The notes: generated by a model not told the origin, from the letters alone. DNA of 55,293 bases from Deltaproteobacteria bacterium (GCA_020060215.1 JAGVAP010000109.1:1-55293); one strand, 5' to 3'. Numbered from the stretch's first letter, positions 27,127 to 36,146 are shown. Program-made: numbers and translations.

Positions 27127-28050
27127 TTACCCCTGGGAGGCCTCCTTCACGATCCGCTCGAGGTACTCGCCGTAGGTGCTGCTCTTCATGCTGCAGGCGA
27201 TCTCGTTCAGCTGTCCTCTGGAGATATATCCCATTCGGAAGGCAATCTCCTCCAGGCAGGCGATCTTCAGGCCCTGGCGCTGCTCGATGGTCTGGATGAA
27301 CAGGGTGGCCTGAGCAAAGGACTCATGGGTTCCGGTGTCCAGCCAGGCGATTCCCCTTCCCAGTCGTTCCACGTGCAGTCTCCCCATCTCCAGGTAGCGC
27401 CGGTTCAGGTCCGTGATCTCGTATTCGCCGCGGGCGGACGGCTTGAGGGTGGCCGCAATCTCCGAGACATGTTGATCGTAAAAATACAAGCCGGTCACGG
27501 CCCAGTTGGAGACGAGGGACTTGGGTTTCTCGATGATGTCCGAAGGCCTTCCAGACTTGTCGAAGACGACCACCCCGTAGCGTTCGGGGTCCCTGACCCA
27601 GTAGGCGAAGATGGCGGCCCCGCCGGCGGATGCAGCGGACCTGCGCAGACTCTCTCCCATGCCGTCGCCGTAGAAGATGTTGTCTCCCAGGATCAGACAG
27701 CAGGGGTGATCGGAGACAAACTCCCTGCCGATGATAAATGCCTGAGCGAGGCCTTCCGGACGGGGCTGCTCCGCATAGCTGAAGGAAAGTCCCAGCTGCT
27801 CTCCGCTTCCCAGGAGCTTTCGGAAGAGCGGCAGATCCGAAGGGGTGGAGATGATCAGGATCTCCCGGATGCCCGCCAGCATGAGGACCGAAAGCGGGTA
27901 ATAGATCATGGGCTTGTCGTAGATCGGCAGGAGTTGCTTGCTGATGGTCTTGGTGATCGGATAGAGGCGCGTGGCATGCCCGCCCGCCAGGATGATTCCC
28001 CTGGTGGGCTTCTCACCGCTGCCTGAGTCTGTCCCCGTACTGTGCTGCAT
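27127..28050 (-). CDS. rfbA: glucose-1-phosphate thymidylyltransferase
   Basis: 307 residues. It makes dTDP-glucose from dTTP and glucose-1-phosphate. [25 protein letters not shown] and ITDLNRRYL are the expected RmlA motifs. The nucleotide-binding loop reads [11 protein letters not shown] (residues 21-31), where the usual form is GGSGTRL: the second loop Gly is Ala and Ser is His. The start at 28050 overlaps the end of rfbB by 38 bases and adds about 16 residues before the catalytic core; no later in-frame ATG exists before the core. Identity is firm, and the loop change is worth checking. Confidence 0.92.
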   Translation of the reverse strand: MQHSTGTDSGSGEKPTRGIILAGGHATRLYPITKTISKQLLPIYDKPMIYYPLSVLMLAGIREILIISTPSDLPLFRKLLGSGEQLGLSFSYAEQPRPEGLAQAFIIGREFVSDHPCCLILGDNIFYGDGMGESLRRSAASAGGAAIFAYWVRDPERYGVVVFDKSGRPSDIIEKPKSLVSNWAVTGLYFYDQHVSEIAATLKPSARGEYEITDLNRRYLEMGRLHVERLGRGIAWLDTGTHESFAQATLFIQTIEQRQGLKIACLEEIAFRMGYISRGQLNEIACSMKSSTYGEYLERIVKEASQG

Positions 28051-29092
28051 AGTACTCCCTGTAGCTTCCGTCCTGTATCCCGGCCACCCATCGGGGGTTG
28101 TCCAGGAACCAGCCGATGGTCATCCCAATACCTTCCCGGAAAGAGACCGAAGGTCTCCATCCAAGCTCTCTCCGGATCTTTGATGTGTCGAGGGCGTATC
28201 TGCGGTCATGCCCCGGCCTGTCGAGCACGAACCGGATGAGGCGGGTTCGGGGCCCTTGTTCCTGCACACCCAGCCTGCGGTCGAGCTCGTTGCAGATGAT
28301 CTCGACCACCTCCCTGTTCCTCATCTCCGCCATTCCCCCGATGTTATAGGTCTCACCCGGGACCCCCTTCTCCAGGACCCTCAGGAGCGCCCTGCAATGA
28401 TCCTCCACGTAGAGCCAGTCCCGGACGTTCCCGCCGTCGCCGTAGACCGGAAGGTCCATCCCGTTCTCCGCATTGTGGATCATGAGGGGAATCAACTTCT
28501 CCGGAAATTGGTATGGCCCGTAGTTGTTGCTCGAGTGCGTGACCATGGATGGGAATTCGTAGGTACGAAAGTAGGCCCTCACCAGATGGTCGGCGGATGC
28601 CTTGCTTGCAGAGTATGGGCTCGACGGGTCGTAGGGTGTGCGCTCGGTGAAGAAGCCGGACTCACCCAGGGAGCCGAAGACCTCATCCGTCGAGATATGG
28701 AGAAACCTCCTGCCGCGCATCCGGTCGCGGTCTTTTTGCCACGTCGTCCTGGCCGCCTCCAGCAGATGAAAGGTCCCGAGGACGTTGGTCCTGATAAACG
28801 GTTCAGGGCCCAGGATGCTTCTGTCCACATGGGATTCCGCTGCGAAATGGACGACCCATGCAGGCGGAAAACGGTGGAAGAGGTCCCTCACCGCGGCCGC
28901 ATCGCAGATGTCCCCCTTGACGAATCGATATCGCTCACCGAACCGGTCTTCGACCCCTTCCAGGTTGGCGAGGTTTCCGGCATAGCTCAGGTTGTCGAGG
29001 TTGATGACGCGCACATCCTCTCTGGCTTGGAGAAGAAACCGGACGAAGTTGCTGCCGATGAACCCGCATCCTCCTGTGACCAGCACATCCAT
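28013..29092 (-). CDS. rfbB: dTDP-glucose 4,6-dehydratase
   Basis: 359 residues from the ATG at 29092, preceded by GGAAG and placed ~25 bases after a strong promoter; an upstream in-frame start at 29257 would lie before that promoter. Extended SDR fold: [12 protein letters not shown] (NAD-binding GxxGxxG, residues 7-13), [11 protein letters not shown] with the Thr-Asp-Glu catalytic set, and [11 protein letters not shown] with Tyr-x3-Lys. It converts dTDP-glucose to dTDP-4-keto-6-deoxyglucose. It is the first gene of the long minus-strand glycan run and overlaps rfbA by 38 bases. Length and motifs are normal. Confidence 0.94.
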   Translation of the reverse strand: MDVLVTGGCGFIGSNFVRFLLQAREDVRVINLDNLSYAGNLANLEGVEDRFGERYRFVKGDICDAAAVRDLFHRFPPAWVVHFAAESHVDRSILGPEPFIRTNVLGTFHLLEAARTTWQKDRDRMRGRRFLHISTDEVFGSLGESGFFTERTPYDPSSPYSASKASADHLVRAYFRTYEFPSMVTHSSNNYGPYQFPEKLIPLMIHNAENGMDLPVYGDGGNVRDWLYVEDHCRALLRVLEKGVPGETYNIGGMAEMRNREVVEIICNELDRRLGVQEQGPRTRLIRFVLDRPGHDRRYALDTSKIRRELGWRPSVSFREGIGMTIGWFLDNPRWVAGIQDGSYREYYAAQYGDRLRQR

Positions 29093-29123
29093 GTTCGGAC
29101 TTCCGTTTGGTTTTTGGGGAATA

Positions 29124-29152
29124 ACCATATAGGGGCGCAGCAGGATTGTCAA
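29124..29152 (-). promoter_or_regulatory. sigma70-type promoter for the rfbBAC glycan operon
   Basis: On the minus strand a perfect TTGACA (29147-29152) is followed after exactly 17 bases by TATGGT (29124-29129). Transcription would begin near 29117, about 25 bases before the rfbB ATG. It is the only clear promoter upstream of the 12.8 kb minus-strand run. Confidence 0.65.
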
Positions 29153-29240
29153 TTGAGAGAAACACCCCACCGGTTTCCGGGGTCCCCGATGAAATTGGGA
29201 TTCTTCGATGATCCTGGCCGCACCGGGCCTGCGGGCTCCC

Positions 29241-29269
29241 TTGCAAAGAAGGTCCATCAGGCTTAACTT
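29241..29269 (+). promoter_or_regulatory. weak candidate promoter for norQ-like gene
   Basis: TTGCAA (29241-29246), a 17-base spacer and TAACTT (29264-29269), 30 bases ahead of the start at 29300. Both hexamers are imperfect. Confidence 0.28.
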
Positions 29270-29299
29270 GTTCCTATCGCATCCGATGGAGTGACCTCG

Positions 29300-30112
29300 A
29301 TGATTTCCCAGGCGAAGCCGTCAGAAGACTACCGCGTGGCCAGCGAGCCTTTTTATCTCCCCCTGTCGAACGAGATCGACCTTTTTACCAGGGCCTATGA
29401 AAACCGGCTGCCTGTGCTTCTCAAGGGGCCGACCGGCTGCGGCAAGACGCGGTTTGTCGAACATATGGCCTGGCGGTTGGGACGCCCTTTGATCACGGTC
29501 GCCTGTCACGACGATCTCACCTCAGCCGACCTGGTCGGGAGGTACCTCATCCGGGGGAGTGAAACCATCTGGTCGGACGGCCCCCTTGCAAGGGCAGTGA
29601 AGTCGGGCGCGCTCTGCTACCTGGACGAGATCGTGGAGGCCAGGAAGGATACGACCGTCGTCATCCATCCTCTGGCCGACGACCGGCGGATACTTCCGGT
29701 GGAAAAAAGGGGCGAGGTCATCAAGGCGCCTCCGGAGTTCATGCTGATCATCTCCTTCAACCCGGGATACCAGAGCATCATGAAGGATCTGAAGCCGAGT
29801 ACCAGGCAGCGCTTCGTGACACTCGACTTCGCCTACCCCGAGCAGGACAAAGAGGTGGAGATCGTGGTGAGGGAATCGGGGATCAGTCTCGAAGTCGGCA
29901 GGCGGTTGAGGAAACTCGGGGAGATGACCAGGAACCTCAAGGAAAGAGGCCTGGACGAGGGTGCCAGTACACGGCTCCTCATTCATGCTGCGAAGCTGAT
30001 CATCTCGGGCATCGAGCCGAGGGAGGCCTGCCGGGCCGCGATCACCGGCACCCTTACCGACGATGAAGAGATGCAGATGTCGATGGATGAGATGGTGAAG
30101 TCTCTCTTTTGA
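29300..30112 (+). CDS. NorQ/CbbQ/GvpN-type AAA+ ATPase
   Basis: 270 residues from the ATG at 29300, with GGAG eight bases upstream (a GTG at 29291 is in frame). MoxR-class AAA+ protein: Walker A GPTGCGKT (residues 43-50), Walker B ALCYLDEI (104-111), sensor-1 SFNP (152-155) and the arginine finger in STRQRF (168-172). NorQ and CbbQ work with a VWA partner (NorD or CbbO) to insert metals or reactivate a target complex such as nitric oxide reductase or Rubisco. The VWA partner follows 143 bases downstream. No nor, cbb or gas-vesicle genes are present, so the client enzyme here is unknown. Confidence 0.88.
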   Translation: MISQAKPSEDYRVASEPFYLPLSNEIDLFTRAYENRLPVLLKGPTGCGKTRFVEHMAWRLGRPLITVACHDDLTSADLVGRYLIRGSETIWSDGPLARAVKSGALCYLDEIVEARKDTTVVIHPLADDRRILPVEKRGEVIKAPPEFMLIISFNPGYQSIMKDLKPSTRQRFVTLDFAYPEQDKEVEIVVRESGISLEVGRRLRKLGEMTRNLKERGLDEGASTRLLIHAAKLIISGIEPREACRAAITGTLTDDEEMQMSMDEMVKSLF

Positions 30113-30142
30113 GTTCTTGAGGTCCCGGCTCCCTGCGGCTCG

Positions 30143-30169
30143 CGCCGCTTAAGCGCCGGCGCTGCAGGC
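30143..30169 (+). repeat. GC-rich 27-base dispersed element, copy 1
   Basis: Starts CGCCGC and ends GGCGCTGC plus AGGC. A copy at 43255-43281 on the minus strand matches at 22 of 27 positions. It lies between the AAA+ and VWA genes, so it would be within their transcript. Confidence 0.5.
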
Positions 30170-30212
30170 CGCCGGTCCAAAGGTCCTTTCGACCCTCGGC
30201 CCTGGACCTCCG

Positions 30213-30251
30213 AAACCTGAACATCTGAACCTTTGAACCCTGGAACCTGTC
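30213..30251. repeat. degenerate 8-base tandem array (AACCTTTG-type)
   Basis: Five consecutive units of about 8 bases, each starting AAC or AAA and mostly ending TG (units at 30213, 30220, 30228, 30236 and 30244). The array ends five bases before the VWA gene's ATG and replaces any visible ribosome-binding site. Confidence 0.65.
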
Positions 30252-30255
30252 CCTT

Positions 30256-32622
30256 ATGGCCTATGTAAGCAAACGAAAAAACGTCGAGAACGAGGTCCTT
30301 CTCCTGCTTCCCGTCCCCCTCTACACGAGTTCGAGGATCTACTACGAGGAAGACCTCGAGGAGATGGGAATCGGGAGGGTCCTGGACGACCAGCCTGAGC
30401 AGGTTCGCATTGCCGTGCTCCACCATGCCGGAATCCTCTCGAGCGTCCGGGCCGAGCTGGCCTTTCATTTTCTGCAGGTCTTCCCGAAACTCCTGGAGAG
30501 AATAGCCCTGGAGGACCTGTCCAGATGGGTCGGGATCGGGCTGGATATCTACGACAGGGAGGGTGTAAGTCCTGCGAGGGATTTCATCCTGAGGATGGAA
30601 GATCATCCCCTCTTCGTCCTCCACTGGGGGTCGGGGTTGTCACTCGACCGGGCCTACGGTGTGCTCTCGACTTACCTGCGCGGCCTTGGCCGGGAAGACC
30701 TTGCCCTAAAGGGGGGGAAATCTCTCTACACGGACCTCATGAGCGTCCATGTCCCTGACCGCATCAACCTGTTCGTGGATGACGAGGCCAATTTTCTCCT
30801 CTACAAGATCATGGTGACCCACCAGTTCGCCCAGATTCGACTGGGGACATTTCTCGTGAAGCCGGACGATCTGCACGACCTGGAGAGGCGGCTCGCAGCG
30901 AGATTCAAAAGGGCGCTGCGGCCGAACGAGAGCCCCTCCCTCTCCCGCTTTTTCCATCTGTTCCCGGAGCCCAGGCTGGCGAGGGACCTGTACATCCTGG
31001 CGGACACCATGCGCATCGAGACATGGATGGAGCGGGAGCTCCCCGGACTCCACCGGGATCTCAGCAGGATCAAGAAGGCCCTGGCCAGGAAAAGAAGGGG
31101 GACGAAGCATCCTTCCCCCAAGAGCAGGGTGATGGAGACCCTCCTCTCCTGGTGGCTTTCCGGAAAGATGAACACCGCCATCGAGGCGGCGGTGCAGGAT
31201 GCCGCTGAAAGCATCGCCCGCTCCTTCCTCTCCCTGACGCGGGAGCCACGAGCCACGGTGGAGGTCGTCCGGATTGTTGCCGAGGCCTATGCCTTGATGG
31301 AGGCCTTCTCCGGCCGGTACAAGGAGGTCTCCGCCCTTCCCTATGCCGGCGAACTCCGGCCGGAAGAGGCCGAAATAGGGCGAAGGAGGAGGCGAGAGTC
31401 CCTGAGGACGAATTTCCGCGAGACCCTTTCAACACTGGTCCGGGAGCTGCCGGAGCCCCGTGAGGTCCGGGTCGAAGTCCCCCGGATGGAGTACCGGGCA
31501 GCCGCCGGCCGCGACGAAAAAAGACAGACGGTTCCCCGTGAGCTGCTGGTGAACGGCAATCCCACGCCTGTACCCGAAGGACTCCAGAAGATCATCGACG
31601 AGATCTACGAGGACTTGGGCTCCATCCCCAGCTCCTACCTGACGGTCTCCAGCGAGATGTCCGGCCACTACTTCCGACCCCTCGCAAAATACCCGGATGT
31701 GCCGCCGGAGCAGGCCCAGGGGACCGCTTTTGCCTTCTCGGAAAGCGGACCCGGTATCCATGCACTCGACGAGTGGGACTACCGGAGACGGGGATACCGA
31801 AAGAGATGGGCCTTGCTGAGGGAAACCGCTGCCGAAGGCGGGGGGCTCCAGTTCGCGGAGGAGACGCTGACCCGATACGGCGGCATGGTGCGGCGGATCA
31901 AGAGACAGTTCGAGCGCATCAGGACCGGCCGGAGCCTGCTTCGCCGGCAGAAGGAAGGAGACGAGGTGGATCTGGATGCGGCGGTCGAGGCCTACCATGA
32001 CCGCCGGGCAGGGCTTCATCCGTCGGAGAGGCTCTTTGTGCGGGTCAGCCCCGTCCAGAGGGACATCGCTACCGTGTTCCTGATCGACCTCAGTGGCTCT
32101 ACCAGCGGGTGGATCAATGACCTGGAGCGGGCCGCCCTGCTCATCATGAGCGAGGCCTTGCAGGTGCTTCAGGACCGGTTCGCCATCTATGGCTTCTCGG
32201 GAAGGACCCGCAAGCGATGCGAGCTCTTTCGCATCAAGGGCTTTGACGAACCCTACGGGGAGGAGATCAAGCGGCGCATCTCCAATCTGCGGGCACTGGA
32301 ATACACCCGGCTGGGTCCCCCCATCCGGTATCTGACCTCGAGCCTCAGCGAGATCGAGGCGCGCACACGGCTCCTGATCACCCTGAGCGACGGCAAACCC
32401 GACGACTACGACGGCTACAGCGGGGATTATGGAATCGAGGACACCCGCCAGGCCCTGATCGAGGCCAAGCAAGCCGGTATCCACCCCTTCTGTGTTACGA
32501 TCGACAAGTCGGAGCACAGCTACCTTTCGCACATGTACGGTCCTGCCAACTATGTCTTCATCGACGACCTCTCGAAACTTCCCCTCAGGGTCCCGGAGAT
32601 CTACCGGAAGCTGACTACCTGA
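30256..32622 (+). CDS. NorD/CbbO-like VWA domain protein
   Basis: 788 residues. The C-terminal von Willebrand factor A domain carries the metal-ion-dependent adhesion motif DLSGSTS (611-617), with later LITLSDGKPDDYDGY completing the site. The long N-terminal part is helical and charged, as in NorD/CbbO. Such proteins bind the client complex and hand it to the hexameric AAA+ motor encoded just upstream. No Shine-Dalgarno is visible; an AACCTTTG-type array directly precedes the ATG, so translation may depend on the upstream gene or on an unstructured leader. Family assignment is good. The client enzyme is not identifiable from this window. Confidence 0.85.
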   Translation: MAYVSKRKNVENEVLLLLPVPLYTSSRIYYEEDLEEMGIGRVLDDQPEQVRIAVLHHAGILSSVRAELAFHFLQVFPKLLERIALEDLSRWVGIGLDIYDREGVSPARDFILRMEDHPLFVLHWGSGLSLDRAYGVLSTYLRGLGREDLALKGGKSLYTDLMSVHVPDRINLFVDDEANFLLYKIMVTHQFAQIRLGTFLVKPDDLHDLERRLAARFKRALRPNESPSLSRFFHLFPEPRLARDLYILADTMRIETWMERELPGLHRDLSRIKKALARKRRGTKHPSPKSRVMETLLSWWLSGKMNTAIEAAVQDAAESIARSFLSLTREPRATVEVVRIVAEAYALMEAFSGRYKEVSALPYAGELRPEEAEIGRRRRRESLRTNFRETLSTLVRELPEPREVRVEVPRMEYRAAAGRDEKRQTVPRELLVNGNPTPVPEGLQKIIDEIYEDLGSIPSSYLTVSSEMSGHYFRPLAKYPDVPPEQAQGTAFAFSESGPGIHALDEWDYRRRGYRKRWALLRETAAEGGGLQFAEETLTRYGGMVRRIKRQFERIRTGRSLLRRQKEGDEVDLDAAVEAYHDRRAGLHPSERLFVRVSPVQRDIATVFLIDLSGSTSGWINDLERAALLIMSEALQVLQDRFAIYGFSGRTRKRCELFRIKGFDEPYGEEIKRRISNLRALEYTRLGPPIRYLTSSLSEIEARTRLLITLSDGKPDDYDGYSGDYGIEDTRQALIEAKQAGIHPFCVTIDKSEHSYLSHMYGPANYVFIDDLSKLPLRVPEIYRKLTT

Positions 32623-32690
32623 CGAGAAGAGTTGGCTCTCTGTAGTTCGTTGTTGGGTTGCACAGACCACATGCGCTTTGTCTGGTTTGG

Positions 32691-32711
32691 TCATTTGTCC
32701 CCCGTCATTTG
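32691..32711. repeat. degenerate 7-base array (TCATTTG-type)
   Basis: Three heptamers at 32691, 32698 and 32705; the outer two are identical TCATTTG and the middle one is diverged. A related register may begin near 32643. It lies in the 272-base gap after the VWA gene. Confidence 0.45.
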
Positions 32712-32778
32712 CGAGTCGGGACCTTTGTCCAATGCCGGTCATGAAATGATACCAGGTGCATGCATCCCCTAGTCGCGA

Positions 32779-32821
32779 GCCACCCCGCAACCAGGCGACC
32801 CGCAAACCACGACCGGCAACC
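32779..32821. repeat. degenerate 7-base array (GCAACCC-type)
   Basis: About six heptamers with consensus GC(A/G)ACC(C/G) from 32779 to 32821, one base out of register near 32786. It is in the same gap as the TCATTTG-type array but uses a different unit. Confidence 0.55.
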
Positions 32822-32839
32822 CCCTTCCTTCAAAATTCT

Positions 32840-32868
32840 TTGAACTGAATCTCATTCAGGGCTAGATT
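32840..32868 (+). promoter_or_regulatory. candidate promoter for acyl-CoA synthetase-like gene
   Basis: TTGAAC (32840-32845), 17-base spacer, TAGATT (32863-32868), 26 bases before the start at 32895. Four of six matches in each hexamer. Confidence 0.4.
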
Positions 32869-32894
32869 GTCCTCTTTCGAATCCAGCTCGGGGC

Positions 32895-34412
32895 ATGAAG
32901 ATGGGCCAATCGCACCACGACGAGTTCTCAGGAAGGATCCCGTTGTCGCTGAAAGAGATCTTTTACCCGCGTTCGGTCGCGGTCATCGGTGCGTCATCCG
33001 TCCCGGGGAAGTGGGGCCAGATGATCCTATCCAATCTGGTGGCAGGCCGCTTCCCGGGAAAGGTGTATCCGGTCAATTCGAGAGGAGGGACCTTGTGCGG
33101 GCTTCATGCCTACGCGCGGATCGAGGAGGTGCCCGAGTCCGTGGATCTCGCCGTGATCACAGCGCCTGCAGAGGCGGTACCGGGGATTGTCGAAGGATGC
33201 GGGGAAAAGAAGGTCAAAGGGCTGGTGATCGTCACCTCTGGTTTCAGCGAGGCCGGGGAAGAGGGCAGGAGACTGGAGAGAGACCTGGTGTCGATCGCGA
33301 GGGAAAAAGGGATGCTCGTCATCGGCCCCAACACCATGGGGATTCTCTGTCCCCATGCCGGGCTTTTTGCCACGGGAACACATTCGCGCCCGAGGAAAGG
33401 ATCGGTCGCGTTCGTGTCGCAGTCCGGAAACCTGGGAAACCAGCTTATCCACTGGGCCGGGAGTCAGGGGATCGGCATCTCTCTGTTCGCAGGATCCGGG
33501 AATGAGGGCATGGTCGCGTGCAGCGATTATCTCGAGTATCTTGAATCCGATCCCCATACGGGAACGATCATCCTCTACATGGAGAGCGTGAAGAACGGGC
33601 GGCGCTTCATGGAGGTCTCCAGAAGGGTCAACCGAACCAAGCCCATCATCGTGCTCAAGGGCGGCAGAACCGGGGCCGGGAAGGAGGCCTCGGCATCCCA
33701 TACCGGGGCCATGCACGGCGAGACGGCGGTGTTCGCTGCAGCATGCAGACAGGCCGGGCTTCTCGAGGTATCCGTTCCCTCCGAACTCCTCGACCTCTCG
33801 GCCGGGTTCTCATCCCTACCTCTTCCAAGGGGCAACCGGGTCGGGATCGTAACGCTCGGAGGGGGCTGGGGCGTGGTGACCGCCGATCAATGCAATGAGA
33901 AGGGGCTCGAGGTTCCTGATATCCCGGGGGAGATGGTTCGCACCATCGGCTCCTACCTGCCGCCTTTCTGGAGCAGGAGGAATCCGATCGACCTGGTCGG
34001 GTCCCATGATCCGCAGGTGCCGCTGGTCGCGGTCGAGGAGCTTCTGAAGTGGGACGGCGTGGATGCCGTCATCAGCCTCGGGATCATCGGCCGCCAGGAG
34101 CTGGTGCAGTTGCTGATGCGGTCGACCCGTGAGGTCGAGCCTGCTGCGGATCCATCCCATCTGGCACGGCTGGAACAGGCGAGCCGCGACTATGAGAAGG
34201 CTTATGTGGCCAGCATCGCAGAACTCATGGCGGTCCATCGAAAGCCGGTCATCGGTGTATCCCTGGCGAGGACCCAGGAGGGCACGGTGCGGTACCTGGA
34301 GGGGAAGCCTTTCCAGCCCGTCTTCTACCAGACCCCGGAAGAGGCGGTGAACGTGCTCGCCAGGATGGTGCGATACCAGGAGTTCAGGACGAGGAAGAAC
34401 TCTTACCCATAG
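32895..34412 (+). CDS. ADP-forming acetyl/acyl-CoA synthetase, alpha-like subunit
   Basis: 505 residues. N-terminal CoA-binding Rossmann domain (FYPRSVAVIGASSVPGKWG), then the two succinyl-CoA-ligase-like domains with FVSQSGNLGNQ and ASASHTGAMHGET (conserved His-Thr-Gly segment of the family). The ATP-grasp domain found in the beta subunit or in fused enzymes is absent. The complete enzyme class makes ATP from acyl-CoA, ADP and phosphate in anaerobes. A separate beta subunit would be needed and none is in the window, though it may be encoded elsewhere. The gene stands alone on the plus strand and ends 21 bases before a convergent gene. ATGs at 32895 and 32901 are both possible. Confidence 0.85.
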   Translation: MKMGQSHHDEFSGRIPLSLKEIFYPRSVAVIGASSVPGKWGQMILSNLVAGRFPGKVYPVNSRGGTLCGLHAYARIEEVPESVDLAVITAPAEAVPGIVEGCGEKKVKGLVIVTSGFSEAGEEGRRLERDLVSIAREKGMLVIGPNTMGILCPHAGLFATGTHSRPRKGSVAFVSQSGNLGNQLIHWAGSQGIGISLFAGSGNEGMVACSDYLEYLESDPHTGTIILYMESVKNGRRFMEVSRRVNRTKPIIVLKGGRTGAGKEASASHTGAMHGETAVFAAACRQAGLLEVSVPSELLDLSAGFSSLPLPRGNRVGIVTLGGGWGVVTADQCNEKGLEVPDIPGEMVRTIGSYLPPFWSRRNPIDLVGSHDPQVPLVAVEELLKWDGVDAVISLGIIGRQELVQLLMRSTREVEPAADPSHLARLEQASRDYEKAYVASIAELMAVHRKPVIGVSLARTQEGTVRYLEGKPFQPVFYQTPEEAVNVLARMVRYQEFRTRKNSYP

Positions 34413-34452
34413 TTCCACCATTCCAGTATTCCATCATTCCCATCTTCCATCC
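34413..34452. repeat. degenerate 8-base tandem array (TTCCATCA-type) crossing a stop codon
   Basis: Five units of exactly 8 bases starting TTCC at 34413, 34421, 34429, 34437 and 34445. The array begins right after the stop of the plus-strand gene and runs through the stop and last codons of the convergent GTPase gene. Confidence 0.7.
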
Positions 34453-36146
34453 AGGACATCGATTTTGCCACGGATATCGGACCTGAACTCCTCCAGGTCT
34501 TCGGCAAGGGATTGGAGGTGTCTCCCCCAGACCTCCAGAAGGGCTTCTGTGCCGTGTTTCGCCGCTTCCCGGGCCAATTTTTCCATCTTCCTTCGGTGGC
34601 GGCGGTAAAAACGGAATCCAAGAAAGAGGTTGAGGAGGAGGTAAGTGGTCAGTGCGGCCAGCCCCTGTGTGCTGAACAGGGCGTGGATCCACGAGGCCAG
34701 AAGACGGAGGCCGCTCCTCCAACCGGGGCTCGCAATCATCCCCTCCCAGGCCTCGCCCCCTCCGATCGCCACCAGGAACAGGACAAAGAGGATCCCATAG
34801 GTCAGGTGCTGCAGGCCCCTGAACGCCGGGAATGAAGGTACGGAGGGAGTCTGGAGGCGAACGGGGACGGTGCCGGCCAGGGCCTTTTCAAAGGAGGCCG
34901 CCCGTCCCGAGACGTTCAGAATCGATTCCATGCGCTCCAGGATGGGAGCGGGGAGACCGTGGAGCAGGATATGCCGTCTGATCCGGTCACCCGTTTCTTC
35001 CAGCTGGGCCTTGAACGTGGAGAGCAAACCTTCCGGCGGGGCCGACCCAAAGGGCTCGGCGGAAGCGGTCCTTGCATCTCCTCGCAGGCCGCGGATTTCC
35101 CTGATCAGAAGGTCGATGGCCTGGCCGGGGCCTACCAGTGCCGAACCCCTGCCTTGCAGGAGCATGGTTCTCCATTCGTCCTCCAGCCAGGAGGAGATCA
35201 CCTTTCCTGCATCGTCGAACCGGGAGGACTTGCGGGCCTCCAGATCCTGCAGGGCTTCGTCCAGGAAAAGGACCAAGGCCCTGAGGTGAACGGCTTCCCT
35301 CTGGAGGACGGAAAATATCCCCTCGAGCTCCAGATCGAGGTTGGCCGATCGAATGGCCCTGATCTCCTTGACCTCCCGCTGCTGAAACACATACTGCCTG
35401 AACAGGGGGAACTGGTTCCAAGACTGCGCGCGGCCCTGCCCCGTGGCCTGCTCTGCAGAAACGGCATAGAGGAGGGGTTCGTCCATTCCGACTTGCCGAA
35501 GGTGGTCTCGAAATTGAGAAACGACCCGGTCGAGCTTTTCATAACCGACCCGATGACCGTCCGGTTCAAACAGGAGGTCCACCTTGTTCAGGACGAAGGC
35601 GAAGTTCTGTTTCGCCTTCGGGACCGCGCCCAGGAACTCGTAAAACCGCGCGTCCCCGTATTTTTCCGGCGAAGCGACCCACACCAGGAGATCCAGGTGG
35701 TCGAGAAAAGCGATCACGCGCTCCCTGTGTTCGGCTGCAAGGCTGTCGAAGTCGGGGAGGTCACAGAGCAGGATCCGCTCTATGGAATCGATGCCGTGCG
35801 TGAACTCACGGAAAGGGATCCCGCTCTCTTTCAGGGAGGGGAGAGGGTCCCTTCGCTCATGCCGGTAAAGGAGGACACGATCCGTATGCGGTCGGCGGTG
35901 ACTGGCCGAGGCGATCGGCATCCCGGCAAGACCATTCATGATCGTGGACTTGCCGACGCCGGTGCCGCCGAGAAGCCCTATGCTGAGGACGTCGCGCTCG
36001 ATGGAGTCGAGCTTGCGCAGGACCTTCCCCGCCTCGGTCAGAAGGGTCTTTCTCTCTTCAGGCCCAAGGGAGAAGGGGAATCCCTGGTCGATCAGTGCGA
36101 GGATCTGATTTGCATGGTCGCGAATCTCTTCGATCGGGCGATTCAT
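34434..36146 (-). CDS. dynamin-like membrane GTPase, second of tandem pair
   Basis: 570 residues from the ATG at 36146, which overlaps the upstream gene's stop by 4 bases; a much longer upstream reading is only a shadow of that gene. GTPase motifs: G1 GGTGVGKS (60-67), a G3-like DLPDFD (129-134) and G4 NKVD (187-190). A long helical region follows, with two hydrophobic segments near the C-terminus (LTYGILFVLFLVAIGGG and TTYLLLNLFLGFRF) and then a basic coiled tail. This is the layout of bacterial dynamin-like proteins, which remodel or tether membranes, often as hetero-pairs. The short last codons lie inside the octamer array. Cellular role unknown. Confidence 0.78.
   Translation of the reverse strand: MNRPIEEIRDHANQILALIDQGFPFSLGPEERKTLLTEAGKVLRKLDSIERDVLSIGLLGGTGVGKSTIMNGLAGMPIASASHRRPHTDRVLLYRHERRDPLPSLKESGIPFREFTHGIDSIERILLCDLPDFDSLAAEHRERVIAFLDHLDLLVWVASPEKYGDARFYEFLGAVPKAKQNFAFVLNKVDLLFEPDGHRVGYEKLDRVVSQFRDHLRQVGMDEPLLYAVSAEQATGQGRAQSWNQFPLFRQYVFQQREVKEIRAIRSANLDLELEGIFSVLQREAVHLRALVLFLDEALQDLEARKSSRFDDAGKVISSWLEDEWRTMLLQGRGSALVGPGQAIDLLIREIRGLRGDARTASAEPFGSAPPEGLLSTFKAQLEETGDRIRRHILLHGLPAPILERMESILNVSGRAASFEKALAGTVPVRLQTPSVPSFPAFRGLQHLTYGILFVLFLVAIGGGEAWEGMIASPGWRSGLRLLASWIHALFSTQGLAALTTYLLLNLFLGFRFYRRHRRKMEKLAREAAKHGTEALLEVWGRHLQSLAEDLEEFRSDIRGKIDVLDGRWE

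Noticed and set aside
31429..32805. 458-codon antisense frame over the VWA gene
   Set aside because: It lacks domain motifs and overlaps a well-supported gene along its whole useful length.
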